From Mixophyes australis (Eukaryota; Chordata; Amphibia; Anura; Limnodynastidae), in the NCBI GenBank assembly GCA_036250195.1, contig JAVHZZ010000003.1, positions 298,283,565 through 298,347,564 on the forward strand: a stretch of 64,000 nt of DNA. Reading direction: 5' to 3'. Made by a program: the position numbers and the translations under genes. How positions within the stretch are numbered: position 1 is the stretch's first letter; every line of letters begins with the position of its first letter. This document shows positions 45,160-57,354 of this stretch, in pieces. The notes beneath the pieces were generated by a model. It did no database searches, was not told where the DNA came from, and was given only the letters and a program-made list of their open reading frames with translations.

Positions 45160-46330
45160 TAACTGCAAGTGGGACTGAAAAACCTTCCACTAAAAAAGTT
45201 GTACATTCTAATTCAAAAAGAAAGTCTAAGTGCAGAAAAAATACAGAATAAGCAGTAGTGAGCACAACACATTACGTTTAACAAAGTTTACAAATTTGAC
45301 ACAAATAGAGGACGTTCTGTTACTCTTTATGAGTAAAATTATAGAAAAAATGCTTGTCCAATAAAATGTCACTTAGCAGATTACATTTATGTTATTATAA
45401 AGTAACAACCCCATGTACAAAAAGGCTACGTTTTTATGTAAATCACTATGTCAGGGTATAAGAAGAAACTTTGTAATAAACATTTTCCTTGGTTTGTTTC
45501 TTCAGGCTGCTAGTAATGATTTATAGTTCTGCATGGTTTGTGTCATGTGACTACCGCGGTAACGACAGTCATATGACCACAGAGACCCCCCCCCCCTCTC
45601 TTGTCACATGACCACAAAGGCTTCCTACAAGGTACGCTACACTAAGAAGTTTGGAAATAGCAGGAATGGAATCTATAGAACGGAATTCAAGCAGGTAATG
45701 ATGTATGTGTTTGCAAATGTAATCCTAGCAGCAACTATCACCATTTAATGATAAGTGAGCTTCATTTACTAACACAGAAATGCATTCCAGCTAAGAGCCT
45801 GAGAGTGTGACTGGTAGCCATACGTGTCTCCTCTACAGCTATATTTTGATAAGCATATTATAAATTTGTAGGAGGGTAGCTAAGAAACATGCTTAAAAGG
45901 TATTTAACAAAGAAAAAAAAAGTCTATGTGGGATTGTTTCTGTAATGTATATTGTTTAGAGGGGTTTATACATTTTTAACATCACTTTTGTATTACAAGT
46001 ACATTTAAATACTGTCTTGACCATAGAAATAGGAAGAGGATATCTTGATTATTGTCCTTGGCATCAAATAAAAGAACATGCACATCTGCTTTGAGACTTA
46101 ATCAGTGATAGTATGTGACTGCTGAATCAGAATCTCTGTGGGGATAATGATTGGAAAAGCAGATAATTGAAGAATATGTCATCTTATATCTTGCTTGATA
46201 TCAGAAAATTAAGAAATTGTGCAGATTGTTTAAAATGAAGTAAAGTTACTATTTGACATTAATATATATGAAAGACTATATATTACTGAGCTGAATCACA
46301 TACATTTGTAACAGAGCCTAGGGGTACAGG
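45160..46330. other. Unassigned; includes one copy of a diverged duplicate segment
   Basis: No gene. 45485-45920 resembles 50655-51315 (see that entry): shared phrases are 'ttcttcaggctgct', 'taatgattta' and 'agctaagaaacatg' in the same order. Confidence 0.5.
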
Positions 46331-46334
46331 GGCA

Positions 46335-47176
46335 AACTCAGGATTTGTAGAGGGGGGTTTCCACACCACGCCGCCAGTGAGCGTGACCAGCATGCATGGG
46401 GGCATAGCTATAATTTTAGACAGTGCTTGGCTGCTCTCAAACTCTTCCTATCCCCATAATATACATGGGCAATGCTGTGTGCACTACTGTTAGGCGCACG
46501 CATCTCTCCCTTTTCAAGAAGATCTCTGTGAAGCGGGACCAGGGTCCAACCACCTCAATTATACAGTGCCCCAGGCTTGAAGGGGGTTTTCCAGGCACTA
46601 GGAAACCCATCCTTGGTTTGCCTATGGGGGACAAAGTCCCACAGACCGCAAATTTCTTCCAGACATCCCAGGTACTCACCTGATCCTAAGGGACAACTAT
46701 GAGACACACAGTACCCTTCTCAACAGCAATCTGGGAACCACATCTTGCATCTGATCACACTGGCACATCGGCCTTTACTGGGGCATGATCTTTGGTTCCT
46801 ACAGGGGAAGATACTGAAAAGAGTGACAGGTTACATACAACACATCAACGTACAGTTCCTTTTATTACCTGCCAGTGACCACATCACCAATGGTCATCTT
46901 TTTCTTCTCTGGGGAACAGACCGATCCTGCTACTTACCCACCCTGGACCACAAGTATCCATTGGCACCTAGCTATACTGCAGGCCCCCGCCCGCTGCCTG
47001 GGACCCCAGCTTCTAATTCTGTCATGTATAAACTCAGGACTTTGTGCCACTGTGGACCTACTCAAAAGCCATGGTCTTCCGTACTCACCCAGGGTCTATG
47101 GTGCCTACCTGTTTCCAACTAGCAAAAAGAGCCTCACTCCCTGCTCTACACTGAGGGCCTAATGCCCTAACACACT
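46335..47176. other. hAT-like left end followed by unassigned DNA
   Basis: 46335 begins CAGGGGCAAACTCAGGATTTG, like a hAT terminus, but no inverted partner was found. Overlapping frames of 80-125 aa at 46423-47162 on both strands match no family I know. It could be an exapted or decayed transposon interior. Confidence 0.4.
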
Positions 47177-48660
47177 CAGGGGCGGTGGTAGTCATTTTTA
47201 CGGCAACAATAATGCCAACAAAAGTTTGAGCAATGTGAAAATTCCAATTACTATGAAAGCAACAAGGAGTAAATATAGATTTACTGTATAATAGACATTC
47301 CCCACAAGCGTTATGGGCTGCACATGTATTGTAAGATCTCTCCAGTCAGAATAATGTCACTTCCAATGGACAGAGTGAGATTGACGTTTTTAAGGTGGCT
47401 GTGACAGGATGAACCGCCTATGCCACCCTGTCTGTTGTTTGCGGGAATCGGCTGGGCTTACTTCACCACCGTTCCCTTTCATTACTCCAAATGCGCCCTC
47501 TTTCCGCATTAGGAAGGGCTTTCAATGCTGTCACCACTGAGCTCCTTTATGTCACTCAGAACCACATTCCTTCTGGATAATTGTCACTGCTAGTGTACTC
47601 CTGTGATGGTACACTTCGGCTGGTAACTCCGGACCACTGACTATGGGTCAGGGTTGATGTGGATGCATCTCCCCTGGCCTATCACACTGACCAGAGCTGC
47701 AGAGTAGTGGCAGAGCGGTGGTACTGGAGAGCTGGGTCCAACCTCAGAATCAGCCAGAGAATGGATTCGATTTTAGGGTCTAATCGGCAGGTCACAGGAT
47801 TACAGTAATATTGAAGAAGTTCTCAAGCAGGGTCTTGAAGCAGAGTGATGTTTAATGCTCAAGTGTCCTGTCAAGGACAGTTCCACTGATTTTAGGTATC
47901 AGTGGTCAGGTCAGATGGAACATCAGAATGATACATTACATGCTCACACAGCTCAACTTTTATACAGTTCTGACACAGGCTATTTTTTGCATCAGTGTGT
48001 ACTCTATTTACACAAACATGGATTTACATGCATTGGAAAGCTAGACATATTTACACTTATATGTGAAATTCTAGAAACCCTGTGATATCCTGCGTCTGGT
48101 TTTCAGATGCAGATAATCCAGGAGCCAGTCTTAATTAAAAGTTCTTGCCTTCAATGTAGGACCTTCACACATCAAAAGATGTAATTAGCACAGGGCCTTT
48201 CTTCAGAACGTTCGGAATACATATTCACACAGAACAACAAAAAACAAAAACAAGCCAGTTTCCCACATCACAATACAAAACAGGCTTTGTAAACAAAGGC
48301 TCATTGTATCAGATATATACATCAGAAATAAGGTATTTCCCTTAGCAAGGGTAAACAGAAAAAATAAATTTTCTACCCCGGTCTCAGAGATAACGATTTC
48401 CTATCTCACAATATACACAATATCAAAAAATAAGTGCATTGGCAATTTATATAAATAAGCGGGCTGCGCTATTACCTTTAAATAAATTCATACCAAAAGT
48501 TATTTATCAGTGATCCAGTCACAGTGGCAGTGGTCGGACCCACAGCCTGTATAATGTTATCCAGGTGGCAGGTCCGACCTTTGCCGCCTTAAAACTGGCA
48601 ATCTTACTCTGTCCATTGGAAGTGACATAATTCTGACTGGAGAGATTTAATGCCCACTTT
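47177..48660. mobile_element. Foldback repeat, copy 2, split by a solo LTR
   Basis: The left arm (47177-47399) contains 'ctccagtcagaataatgtca', 'cttccaatggacagagt' and 'tttttaaggtggc'. The right arm (48529-48655) reads the same in inverse ('gccgccttaaaac', 'actctgtccattggaagtga', 'ctgactggagag'). The left start CAGGGGCGGTGGTAGTCATT matches copy 1 at 20608. The right arm is cut short at about 48655. The solo LTR sits near the centre. Confidence 0.78.
47400..48523 (-). mobile_element. Solo LTR inside the foldback element
   Basis: TGTGACAGG...CAGTCACA with a perfect 5-bp target duplication GTGGC (47395-47399 and 48524-48528). On the minus strand TATAAAAG (about 47955) precedes ATTAAA (about 47851), which suggests minus orientation. 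1,124 bp, no coding region. Confidence 0.83.
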
Positions 48661-49500
48661 GACATTAAAAATGATGTATGATAGTCTGTCTTGGTTTGTC
48701 TAATGGTAGCGTCGACCTAGTGTCTGCACAGCAAGTTTCAGAGTTGGTCGCAAATTGGACATAAATTAATGCTAAAAAAATCTGCACATAAAAAAGGAGT
48801 ATTTGGAGAAGAAGTGTGCGTAAAATTAAAAAGAATGCTTACAAACACACACAAAGCATAATATATGCATGAGTAATGAAGAAAGCACCAATCAACCCCA
48901 GTGGTGTATTCTCAAGCAACCAGTCACAAGAGGTTCGCTATATTTGGAGACCAACATCATCATTATCCACTATTTGCACCTGCCCATGATCACCAGCAAA
49001 GCGTCACAAATGTGTGGGTGTGGCTTATCTAATGTGGATGTGGATTTATATATATATATAATGAATATATGAAAATTTGTTATATCAAAGGGCTGTATTC
49101 AATACAACACAGTCCCATCAATTTCAATGCAGAAACTATTCTAGAGACCACTAGTCAAAACACAATGCATACTAGTGACTACAATTGAATGTGGACCCTG
49201 TTGTGGAGGAGACTTTAAAATGCAGATCTCCCAGGCTGGTGTAATTTACAGTGTTTGGGATCGGATGCCTGGCAGCACAGTGCCAATATTGTAAATTGTA
49301 CCAGCCCGGGAGAGAGTTAGTGGCCCTGAAGTAGACAGAGGACATTATCAAGTCACCAGAAATTGTGGGTCTGTATAGTAAATTCACCAGAAATTTTAAT
49401 GGTCTACACTGTAACACCAGTAGTGATTTGGGGGCCTCCATTGTAAAGCAAACTGAAATTTAGGGAACCTGCATTGTACAATCAGATGTGAAGATTTGTA
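48661..49500. other. Unassigned DNA
   Basis: No gene. Short (TA)n at about 49049-49060. Several worn 'accagaaatt' phrases near 49355-49400 suggest low-copy tandem structure. Confidence 0.45.
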
Positions 49501-49504
49501 TTTA

Positions 49505-50205
49505 TAATTGCATCCAATAGTGGTCACGAGAATGTTCTCTATATTGTATAGAGATCACTAAAATGTTTTCTGTATGTATATTATGATCTTTTATTTATTG
49601 CACTTCAACATATTACGCATATCATTGGGATGGTACAAATAGATAAAATACAAAGACATTGAATAGAAGGCAAAGATGTCCCCGAGGTGCGAGGAACAAC
49701 TGACACATAAGACAGGGGAATAATAATTGTAGCTGGGGGTGGAGAAAGTGTGTGTGGCTACTCTAACACAGCAGCATTATTAGACATCAATATTGATGAC
49801 TGGCATTTCTGAACAGGTTGCAAAGAGGAGAGACAGTGGAAGGAGGCAACATGAAAGATGAACCAGTCAATGCTGAAATGTCAAGACAGTTATGTTCTAT
49901 TATTTTTATTAAGATGCTCTCTAAATTGGTCACTAACATGTTCTCTGTATTGTATAGAGGCAACTAGTGGGTAAATGTATCAAGCTAAGAGTTTTCCGGC
50001 GGGTTTGAAAAGTGGAGATGTTGCCTATAGCAACCAATCAGATTCTAGCTATCATTTTGTAGAATGTACTAAATAAATGATAGCTAGAATGTGATTGGTT
50101 TATCAAACCCGCCGGAAAACTCTCAGCTTGATACATTTACCCCTAGGTCGCTTTCTGTATTATACATTGGTCACTAGAATGGTCTCTGCATTAAGTAGTA
50201 GTCAG
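49505..50205. repeat. Degenerate tandem phrases (tggtcactagaatgttctctgtatt)
   Basis: Related phrases occur at about 49522, 49554, 49928 and 50168, often followed by 'gtatagag'. Spacing is irregular, partly because of the inserted palindromic element at 49968. No gene. Confidence 0.55.
49968..50143. mobile_element. Palindromic MITE, 176 bp, TAG target duplication
   Basis: TGGGTAAATGTATCAAGCT at the left is mirrored by AGCTTGATACATTTACCCC at the right. The 3-bp TAG flanks both sides (49965-49967 and 50144-50146). The arms pair through 'gagttttccggcgggtttga' and 'gatagctagaat'. A 3-bp duplication fits PIF/Harbinger-type elements. Confidence 0.8.
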
Positions 50206-50654
50206 GTGAGGCTGGTTGATACTGTATTTGATTATTACTTTTTGACATAGCAATTTTTCATATACTTCATTGGCTATATAAAACCACGCTCACATTGGGC
50301 AAACCATGCCCACACAATTTTTGTCACATTTTTCTATTGTAGCGCGCTGGAAGAAAAACTGTTTGTGTTTGCCTCCAAGGTCAAATGATGCCAGCCAGCC
50401 TCTGCACCCATCATCATCATCATCATCATCATCACCCATGTCACTCCATGGTTTAATACAAAGATACACCAACTGTTAGTAGGACGACTCCTAAACCATA
50501 TTGTATTCATATAAAACGGCCAGTAAATGATAAAGGTGTCACATTATTTTTTATATTATATTATATCAGTGCATAATGAAAGCAGAGGTTATAGGAAAGG
50601 ATGTATTAGTGCAGCATTCAGCAATCCCATGAAATATGAATGTTGGTACTTACA
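50206..50654. other. Unassigned, with a (CAT)n run at about 50409-50434
   Basis: No gene recognised. Confidence 0.5.
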
Positions 50655-51315
50655 ATTTATCCTTGTTTTTTTTCTTCAGGCTGCTATTAATGATTTAATA
50701 TTCTTTATAATGTCCGTGGGCAGCACGATGGCTTAATGACTAGTACTTCGGCCTCACAGCACTGGGATCATGAGTTTGCTTCCAGACCATGGCCCTATCT
50801 TTCTGGAGTTTGTATGTTCTCCCGTGTTTGCGTGGGTTCCCTCCGGGTGCTCTGCTTTCCTTCTACATTCCAAAAAAACATACTAGTAGATTAATTGGCT
50901 GCTATCAAATTGACCCTAATCTATCTGTCTCTGTGTGTGTGTGTGTATGTAAGAGAATTTAGACTGTAAGCTCCAATTGGACAGGGACTGATGTGAGTGA
51001 GTTCTCTGTACAGCGCTATATAAATAGATGATGATGGATTACCATGGCAACCACAGTTACATGGCACAAGTTGTAGTGATGATGTAGTGAGCAGACAGGC
51101 TTTGTAACTCCTCTCTAACCTTTGTCTGCATTGTGCCATCCTCCCCCTTCTGTCTTTATATTACATTCTGCGAGCTGAAAGCCATACTTCAGTGAGAATT
51201 TGGCCTGTGGCATACCCCCCAGAGAGATTTAAAAAAAGAAATAATTTGTAGAAGAACAGCTAAGAAACATGACTACTAGATGCATACTTAAAATGTGCTT
51301 ATCCTATTATTTAAA
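50655..51315. repeat. Second copy of the diverged duplicate segment, with a V-SINE inside
   Basis: Matches 45485-45920: 'ttcttcaggctgct', 'taatgattta', then after the SINE 'attaccatggcaaccacagt' (compare 'actaccgcggtaacgacagt') and 'cagctaagaaacatg'. The shared order supports common origin. Both copies have a pyrimidine tract and CAG just before 'gctgct', like a splice acceptor. Confidence 0.6.
50714..51036 (+). mobile_element. V-SINE-like element with L2-type tail
   Basis: A tRNA-like head (gcagcacgatggcttaatga, then tcatgagtttgcttcc as a worn B box), the V-SINE central domain (ggagtttgtatgttctcccgtgtttgcgtggg, shown here in parts), and a 3' tail 'gactgtaagctccaattgga ... gtacagcgctatataaat' with (GAT)n, shared with L2 LINEs. 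A (GT)n run lies before the tail. Its borders coincide with the gap in the duplicate-segment alignment. Confidence 0.8.
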
Positions 51316-53467
51316 GAGAATAAATCTGCTTTGTGGAACTGCTGTTTAATATGAAATATAAATTTTATTAGTTATGAATGTTGAGCAGTCATACCTGTGC
51401 TGTGAAATGTTTTTGCCATCTTCATGAAATGAAATAATAAACAAAGTGATGATTATATGATGTTGTTACCCCACATTAAAACAGTATTACCACAAAAATG
51501 TCCTTGATAATAGCTCAGAAAAATTACAATACAGTCCTTATTGGGTGTAATGCTTTTCCTTGCTCAATAATTCAAATGAACACTAAATGTAAAAATAAAT
51601 TAATTTTCACTGCAGGTGAAATCAAAAAAGACACACAATCTCCCTTGTGTGATTTCACTTACATGATCAACTAGGTTTAAAACCATCTTGTAATCACTTA
51701 TCGTGCTGATGCTCTAGTCTAGATTCTATCTTGTATATACAATTACAGCTTTCTCCCAAATGGAACATTTAGAACATGTAGGAATAGAAAGAAAAAACAA
51801 TCTTGCATAATACCTTCTATTTAATTATGTAATTTATAGTGTGTCATTTATACACTCACATTTCAATAAATTAAAGCAGACACATAAAACATATGCAGTC
51901 AAACTAGGACAATAAAAATTCCCAGGATGTGGATATGCGTTACTTCCTACAAGCCTATCATAAGCGCAAGAACCCGGGTCTTTTCTGGTGGTAACAGTCT
52001 ATAGACTATCATGCAAGTCCACCCAACGCATTTCGACTTGCAAACTAAGGCTTTTTCAATGCATATTGATGGGTATTAATGTTGCTTGCATTTGGCCTAT
52101 GGAAATACCTATATTTTGTTGTTTACGAAACTGCAAAACATGCAAGTGCTCACTGCTTTTATATTTAAGAAAACGCTTTGGGCATGTGTCATATCCCTGT
52201 AGGTAGTGACAAACACCTAAGCGCTAGGCTGTCCCTAGCATCCCCATCCCCTAAACATTCCTCTACATTGCTGCATGTATCAGTTGAAGGTGCGCATTGC
52301 ACCTGCTTATGACAGTGAAGAGAACACACCTTGCGTCAGTCCTTGCAGTCAGGACAAACTTTTGGGACGACGGGACAATCCCGTCTAAATTGGAGCAATT
52401 GGGATGTATGAATATGTTTTTTTTAACTTTCTACCCTGCTGAAATTGTCTTAACTTTTTCCACTTAGAGATTCAAAAATTTGACAAGGGTCGACAACAGT
52501 TTTGCATATAACTGAATCTTTTAAATTATTAATAAAAGTGAGGGAACAAGGGGGCTGTCTTTATTATATTTGATGGTTATATAGATTTGAAAGTTTTATT
52601 AAATTGGTTAAACTGCGCATATGAATGTGTTTTCTTATTGAAAGAATGGGATGAATCTTGATTAAGGAACCCCTAGAGCACCTGTAAATTGCAAATTTCT
52701 TTAGGGTAAGAAAAATTCTTGTAATCCTCACTAAACAAGAAAAAAAAAATCTGGCTCTTCAGTCTAATTTACATTATCTGTCCCTCAAAACAAAAACTCA
52801 TTTTTGCATGTGGATGCATAAGTAAGTACCTCCATGTGCTTAAGGTATGCCCATGATCCCCTTAACTACGCTCACTGCACGGATGCCGTCATCATCAGCT
52901 TTCCTGAAAAATTGCATTTGTTCATAAATAGGTGCATACATTCAAATTCATAAATCATCTTTACTGAATAAACTCTCTCCACACTCACTATTCGGTCACA
53001 GTTTATCAAATTTGCTACATTATTAAAACTAAGTACTAAAGTTAAGTCATGAGCAGCTGTGTTGTCTGATTGCAAAAATTAATTACTGTACAGCAGGAGA
53101 CAAATGTGAACCATTTCAGATCCATGTATTAATGTGTCTTTACATTACTTATAAATAACACACTTGTAAGTCAAGTGGCTCAGATGGTAATATCTGTAAA
53201 AATTGTTTCTCCGATCAATTTACTTTTGCTCAATAAAATGTGTTATTAAAGTATAAAGAAATCTAATTTGTATTCCTCTTTAGCAAAATAATTATTTAAA
53301 AGGACACTATATTGAAACATTAAATATTAATAGCACAGCATATGTGTTGTGCATAGCATCTTGTTGAATAAAAGAAGGGCGTTTCTGTGTCTAACAGCTG
53401 TGTTCAAAACCTAGCGCTGGTAAAGCCAAACTCAATCTTCATTCTGCATTTACTCATGATCATTTGG
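51316..53467. other. Unassigned AT-rich DNA
   Basis: No gene. 52320-52440 has a short inverted 'gacgggacaatcccgtc' and may be a small MITE fragment. Otherwise nothing seen. Confidence 0.45.
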
Positions 53468-53480
53468 CCACTAGAGGGCA
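53468..53480 (+). promoter_or_regulatory. CTCF: Candidate CTCF site
   Basis: CCACTAGAGGGCA agrees with the CTCF core (CCASYAGRKGGCR) at every informative position, in an AT-rich surround. Sites like this also occur by chance and within repeats; binding is untested. Confidence 0.45.
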
Positions 53481-53849
53481 CTGTGTCATTCTAGTCATTA
53501 CAGTTTCTGGCTGATACTAAATTTTGCTTTGAGCAAGCAATCCAGCAGCAAATCATGTTAATAAAGATGGAAATTTGTAGAGAAATAAGTTTCTCTGGGC
53601 AGAAGTATTTATGACTATATTTGCAAATGAATATTTATGGAAAACAAGCGTAAAATAGACCCTACTGAAGAAAATTTGTGTCAAAAACAAGCCTAACTAT
53701 ACTAAATGAAATATTATGATATTTTATTTGTTGAAGGTAAATTGCACTGCTAAAAAATGTCTGTTCTTATAAGATTATTATTAGTTGCTTAAAGCATGCT
53801 GTACAAGTTTGGTGAAATACTGTTCCACGTCACTGACTTTAGTTTAATA

Positions 53850-54109
53850 CATACTTGCCAACTCTCCCGGAAAGTCCGGGAGACTCACGAAATTCAGGTC
53901 AGTCTCCCGGGCTCCCGTGAGAGCTGGCATTTCTCCAGCATCCCATATCTCCCTTGTCAAAAGAGAATTGCGTCATTCTGCCCCCCCCGCGAAAAAATGC
54001 CACTTTACTTGTGGGGGGCGTAATGACGCGATTCGAGGCGCCCCGCCCCCTCCCGTCCATTAGTCACGCCCATCTCCCGGACCTCGCCTACTGAAAGTAG
54101 GCAAGTATG
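53850..54109. mobile_element. MITE with CATACTTGCC inverted ends
   Basis: CATACTTGCCAAC at the left is mirrored by GTAGGCAAGTATG at the right. The interior is GC-rich with 'ctcccggaaagtccgggaga' and repeated CTCCCGG. No clear target duplication. Confidence 0.65.
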
Positions 54110-54890
54110 GTTTATTATATCCACTGCCATATACTGTTAGTAGTATGTTATGGTTTACTGTTGTTTTTATAAGATTTAAGACCTTAAGTTTGCCTTTTTA
54201 TTTAGACAAAGTTATATGTTCCACTGTGAAGAAGATCAATCCCTATTTGGCAGCAACCCACAACTGATGTAACTGATGTTAATCTATATATTCTGTATTG
54301 CCAATTTATCCCTCTCAAAGTTTTGAGCTGTAAGTAGTATTACTATGCACTATGTACCTGATTCATTAAAGCACTCAAAATGAGCGTATTGTGCCTTTTA
54401 AAAAAAATAATAAAAAAAAAATGAACATAATTTGGGCATAAGTGCGTCCGTATTCAACTAGAAGCAGATCTAAAGAAGCTTCTCTTTTTGAATACAGGTC
54501 TAAGTACACACCCATATACTGCACTTGCTGTGTGCAGACACACACAATACACTGCAGGATACGTACAATGCAAAGAATGTTACTTCATTCTTATGTTCAG
54601 GATGTCTAACAATTTATAACCTGAGAGATGCACCCATAGACAGGATCATTTATAGAGAAAAAAATAGAGGCAGATGAAGTGTACTAATTGGGACACTCTG
54701 GGATGTTAGTTGTAAAATTTAAAATTCCATTCTTTATTAATAATATATTAAAAAAACATATCCTGATCACTAAAAACCAGAGTGAGAATATGTGAAGTGA
54801 TTGAAACATACAGGGAAAGGTGTGATTTAATAATTGCAGTATTACCTGCATAAACCGTAAGGTATTACCATGTGAGGGTGCGACAACCTT
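54110..54890. other. Unassigned DNA
   Basis: No gene. A-rich patch at 54395-54425 and a short 'attcattaaagc...attcaa' phrase are the only notable points. Confidence 0.45.
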
Positions 54891-56605
54891 CTATCTGGCT
54901 CTACGAGTTTCAATCAACCAATTTACATTTTCTCTAGTCTTTTCCAGAGTTGGGTCTTTTAACTGTTGTGAGGCAAAAATATATGTTCCCACTTCAAGAT
55001 CAGGCATACAGTCAGCTGGTTCAACAGCATTTCCTACTTCAGTAAGAGGTACATTATCCTGCGCTCCACTGCTGCCCTTGTCATTTTCTGACTCCCCAAT
55101 CATATTTCAGAAAGAGAACACTCATGGATCACTGCTACCACCACAGCATCCGTAACATTATCGAACAGGTCTGGATTATTCACTTGTGTAACCAACTGGG
55201 TTTTCCACAGCTTCCAGAAGTGGGAAAAATTTCTCCCCAATATAGGATTAAACTTCAAACTATTCCCACTGTGAATACCTCACAACCACACTGTGTCGCT
55301 ATGTTCACTTCAGTGGTAACATAATACTGAGTATTCCCGTGTATTCAGGTTGCGACAACAGTTTCCACTTGACGCTTTAAGGGGATCACCAGCTTTTACA
55401 AATGTAACCATATTACCAGAAACTAGTAGAGCCTTTACTTGTTTGACTTCTATGGTAGTTTGTTTGTCTGGCTTAACTTGTCAGACTACAATGCAGGCCA
55501 GCTGGGCAAAGAAAGAAACTCAGAGGTACGTGAACAATTATCAGCAATATGGCATAAACCACTACATCTAAAACATTTTATGACATTTTTATCAAGTTTT
55601 AAAAGCGGCTGGAATCTTCTTGGCATAACTACCAATCTCCAGGTTCCCAACCTTCTGTCTCTGGATGTTTTAGTTCATTCCACTGCCCAACACTCTTTTC
55701 CTCTGGAACAGTTTTACCAGTAGACACTGGAGCTTGCCGTCACGGAATTAGTGGCTGTTGGGGTACATTCATCTGTTCCTCAGCTGCCACATACCTCTCC
55801 ACCATCTCCACGAGCTTATGGCCCCCATTGCTTACCCACTTATGCAGAACAGTAGGAAGGGACCGTAGATATTGATCCTTGATGACCCTTTTCACTATTT
55901 GGCCCTGTAAAATCCTCAGGTTGGAGCTACTTCTTGGTGAGATGGATTAAGTCATGTATTTGTGAGTGGGGAGGTCAATCCACCTTGTATCCCCAATGAT
56001 GAACACGTTGTGTCTGGACAGACAATGTGATGCCCAAATGAGTAAGGATTTCAGCTTTTGATTTATCATAATCCTTGGCATCGGTCAGCCTTATGTCAAA
56101 ATATGCTTTTTGTGATTCCCCAGACAGGAAGGGAGCCAATAGGCTTGCCAACTGACTTTTAGGCTAACTTTCTCTTTCTGCAGTTCTTTCAAATGTCATT
56201 AGGGTAGCTTCCACATCATCACCCTTGGTCATCTTTTGCAGAAAGTAACTGTATGGAGCTGGAGCTAGTGGTGACCTCCAGGGAAGCATTTTCCGACAAG
56301 GCGGCACGTGATTGCACCACCTCTTTTAGAGTTTTGTGGTCCTGGGGCTATTCCCCCTGAGACTCCTCAATGGCTAATTGCTGCACCCTGGTAGCCTCCC
56401 GATGAGCTGCAATTGCTGCCTGCTGAGCCATTGTAGCCTGTACCAATGCCTTGATTATATCCTCATGGTGCAGGGTTAGGGCAGAATGGAGGATATCAGC
56501 GTACGATGTCCTGAAGTAGGGTTCATAAGAATTTGCAATATACAGTCTTTTCCCAAAATTGGGTACTTGATCCTTTAAATTTTCACAGTCTTGTTCTGAC
56601 TGCAA
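54891..56605 (-). pseudogene. gag: Gmr1-like element C: Gag with SCAN-like capsid, and protease
   Basis: Minus strand, from 56605: an Ala/Gln-rich helical N-terminal part (TMAQQAAIAAHREA), then a capsid region with TFERTAERE, SQLASLLAPFLSGESQKAYFD and LTHLGITLSVQTQRVHHWGY (56210-55980). This is the Gag region from which vertebrate SCAN domains derive (known from published work on Gmr1-like elements). Further on a protease C-terminus (ILGRNFSHFWKLWKT, about 55235-55190) and a spacer with PTLEKARENVNWLIETRR at 54900 follow, then the match ends. Multiple stops. Integrase and RT are absent, so it is truncated on the downstream side; no LTR was located upstream. A true SCAN zinc-finger gene is less likely because protease follows. 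Confidence 0.75.
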
Positions 56606-57354
56606 TTAAAGCGCAATGCTTGCTATTCTCCACCATATGTCATAAGGTCAGGTTAGGGGCACCGTCTCCTGAAGTTAGACGACTGCACTTCACTCACTTC
56701 TGTCAATTAAATCACAACAACCATGGGCTTCGATTTAAATACCCTTAGCTAGTTTTATTCACTAGCATGAAAATAAAACAAAAGATAAACAAAATCCTTG
56801 CCATCTGGCTTCTAGCTAATACACAGGCACTCCCTATGTAAAGTGAGGGATCTAGTGTTTCACACATATACAAATCAACAGAACTTACATATCACAAAAT
56901 GCAGTATCCCTCAGGAGCCATCTGAACTTCTCCCCAGATATTGAGAGAGTAAAGGAACTGTGTGAGGGTACCGGGGTTGGATCACAAAAGTATGGATGCA
57001 AGAAAGAGCTAAACCGCTAAACCGCTCCCTAATACTCCTCACATTAATGGTGGATAAGGAAAGATACCATTAGTTGGGAGAAAAGAGGTTAGGACAAACA
57101 ATACACATTAATAGCCACTCCTATTCAGTGGATCTTCAGGAGGCCTTACTACTGGGTTGCTGGATTGTGGCAGAAGCAGGGCTCAATCTTCCAGCTGTTT
57201 GAATAATGAGATGTTTGGCAAATCCAGGAACTCATTCACCTCCTCCATTGGTGTCTTGTTCCTGTTCTGCCAGCAGCACAGTTACCATCTCTTCCATGGC
57301 CTAACTCTGTGGAAGGGGAATGAACTTAACTGCTATTTTTTTAAAACTTGACTG
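56606..57354. other. Unassigned, possibly leader of element C
   Basis: No open frame of interest. If element C was complete, its leader and LTR should lie here, but no paired LTR is visible. Confidence 0.4.

Noticed and set aside
45504..45540. Coding exon after a splice-acceptor-like tract
   Set aside because: Stops appear in all frames within a short distance, and no donor or partner exon is evident; kept only as a duplication finding.
46423..47162. Overlapping frames of 80-125 aa as a host exon
   Set aside because: Present on both strands, no splice context or recognisable domain; adjoining hAT-like end suggests transposon DNA.
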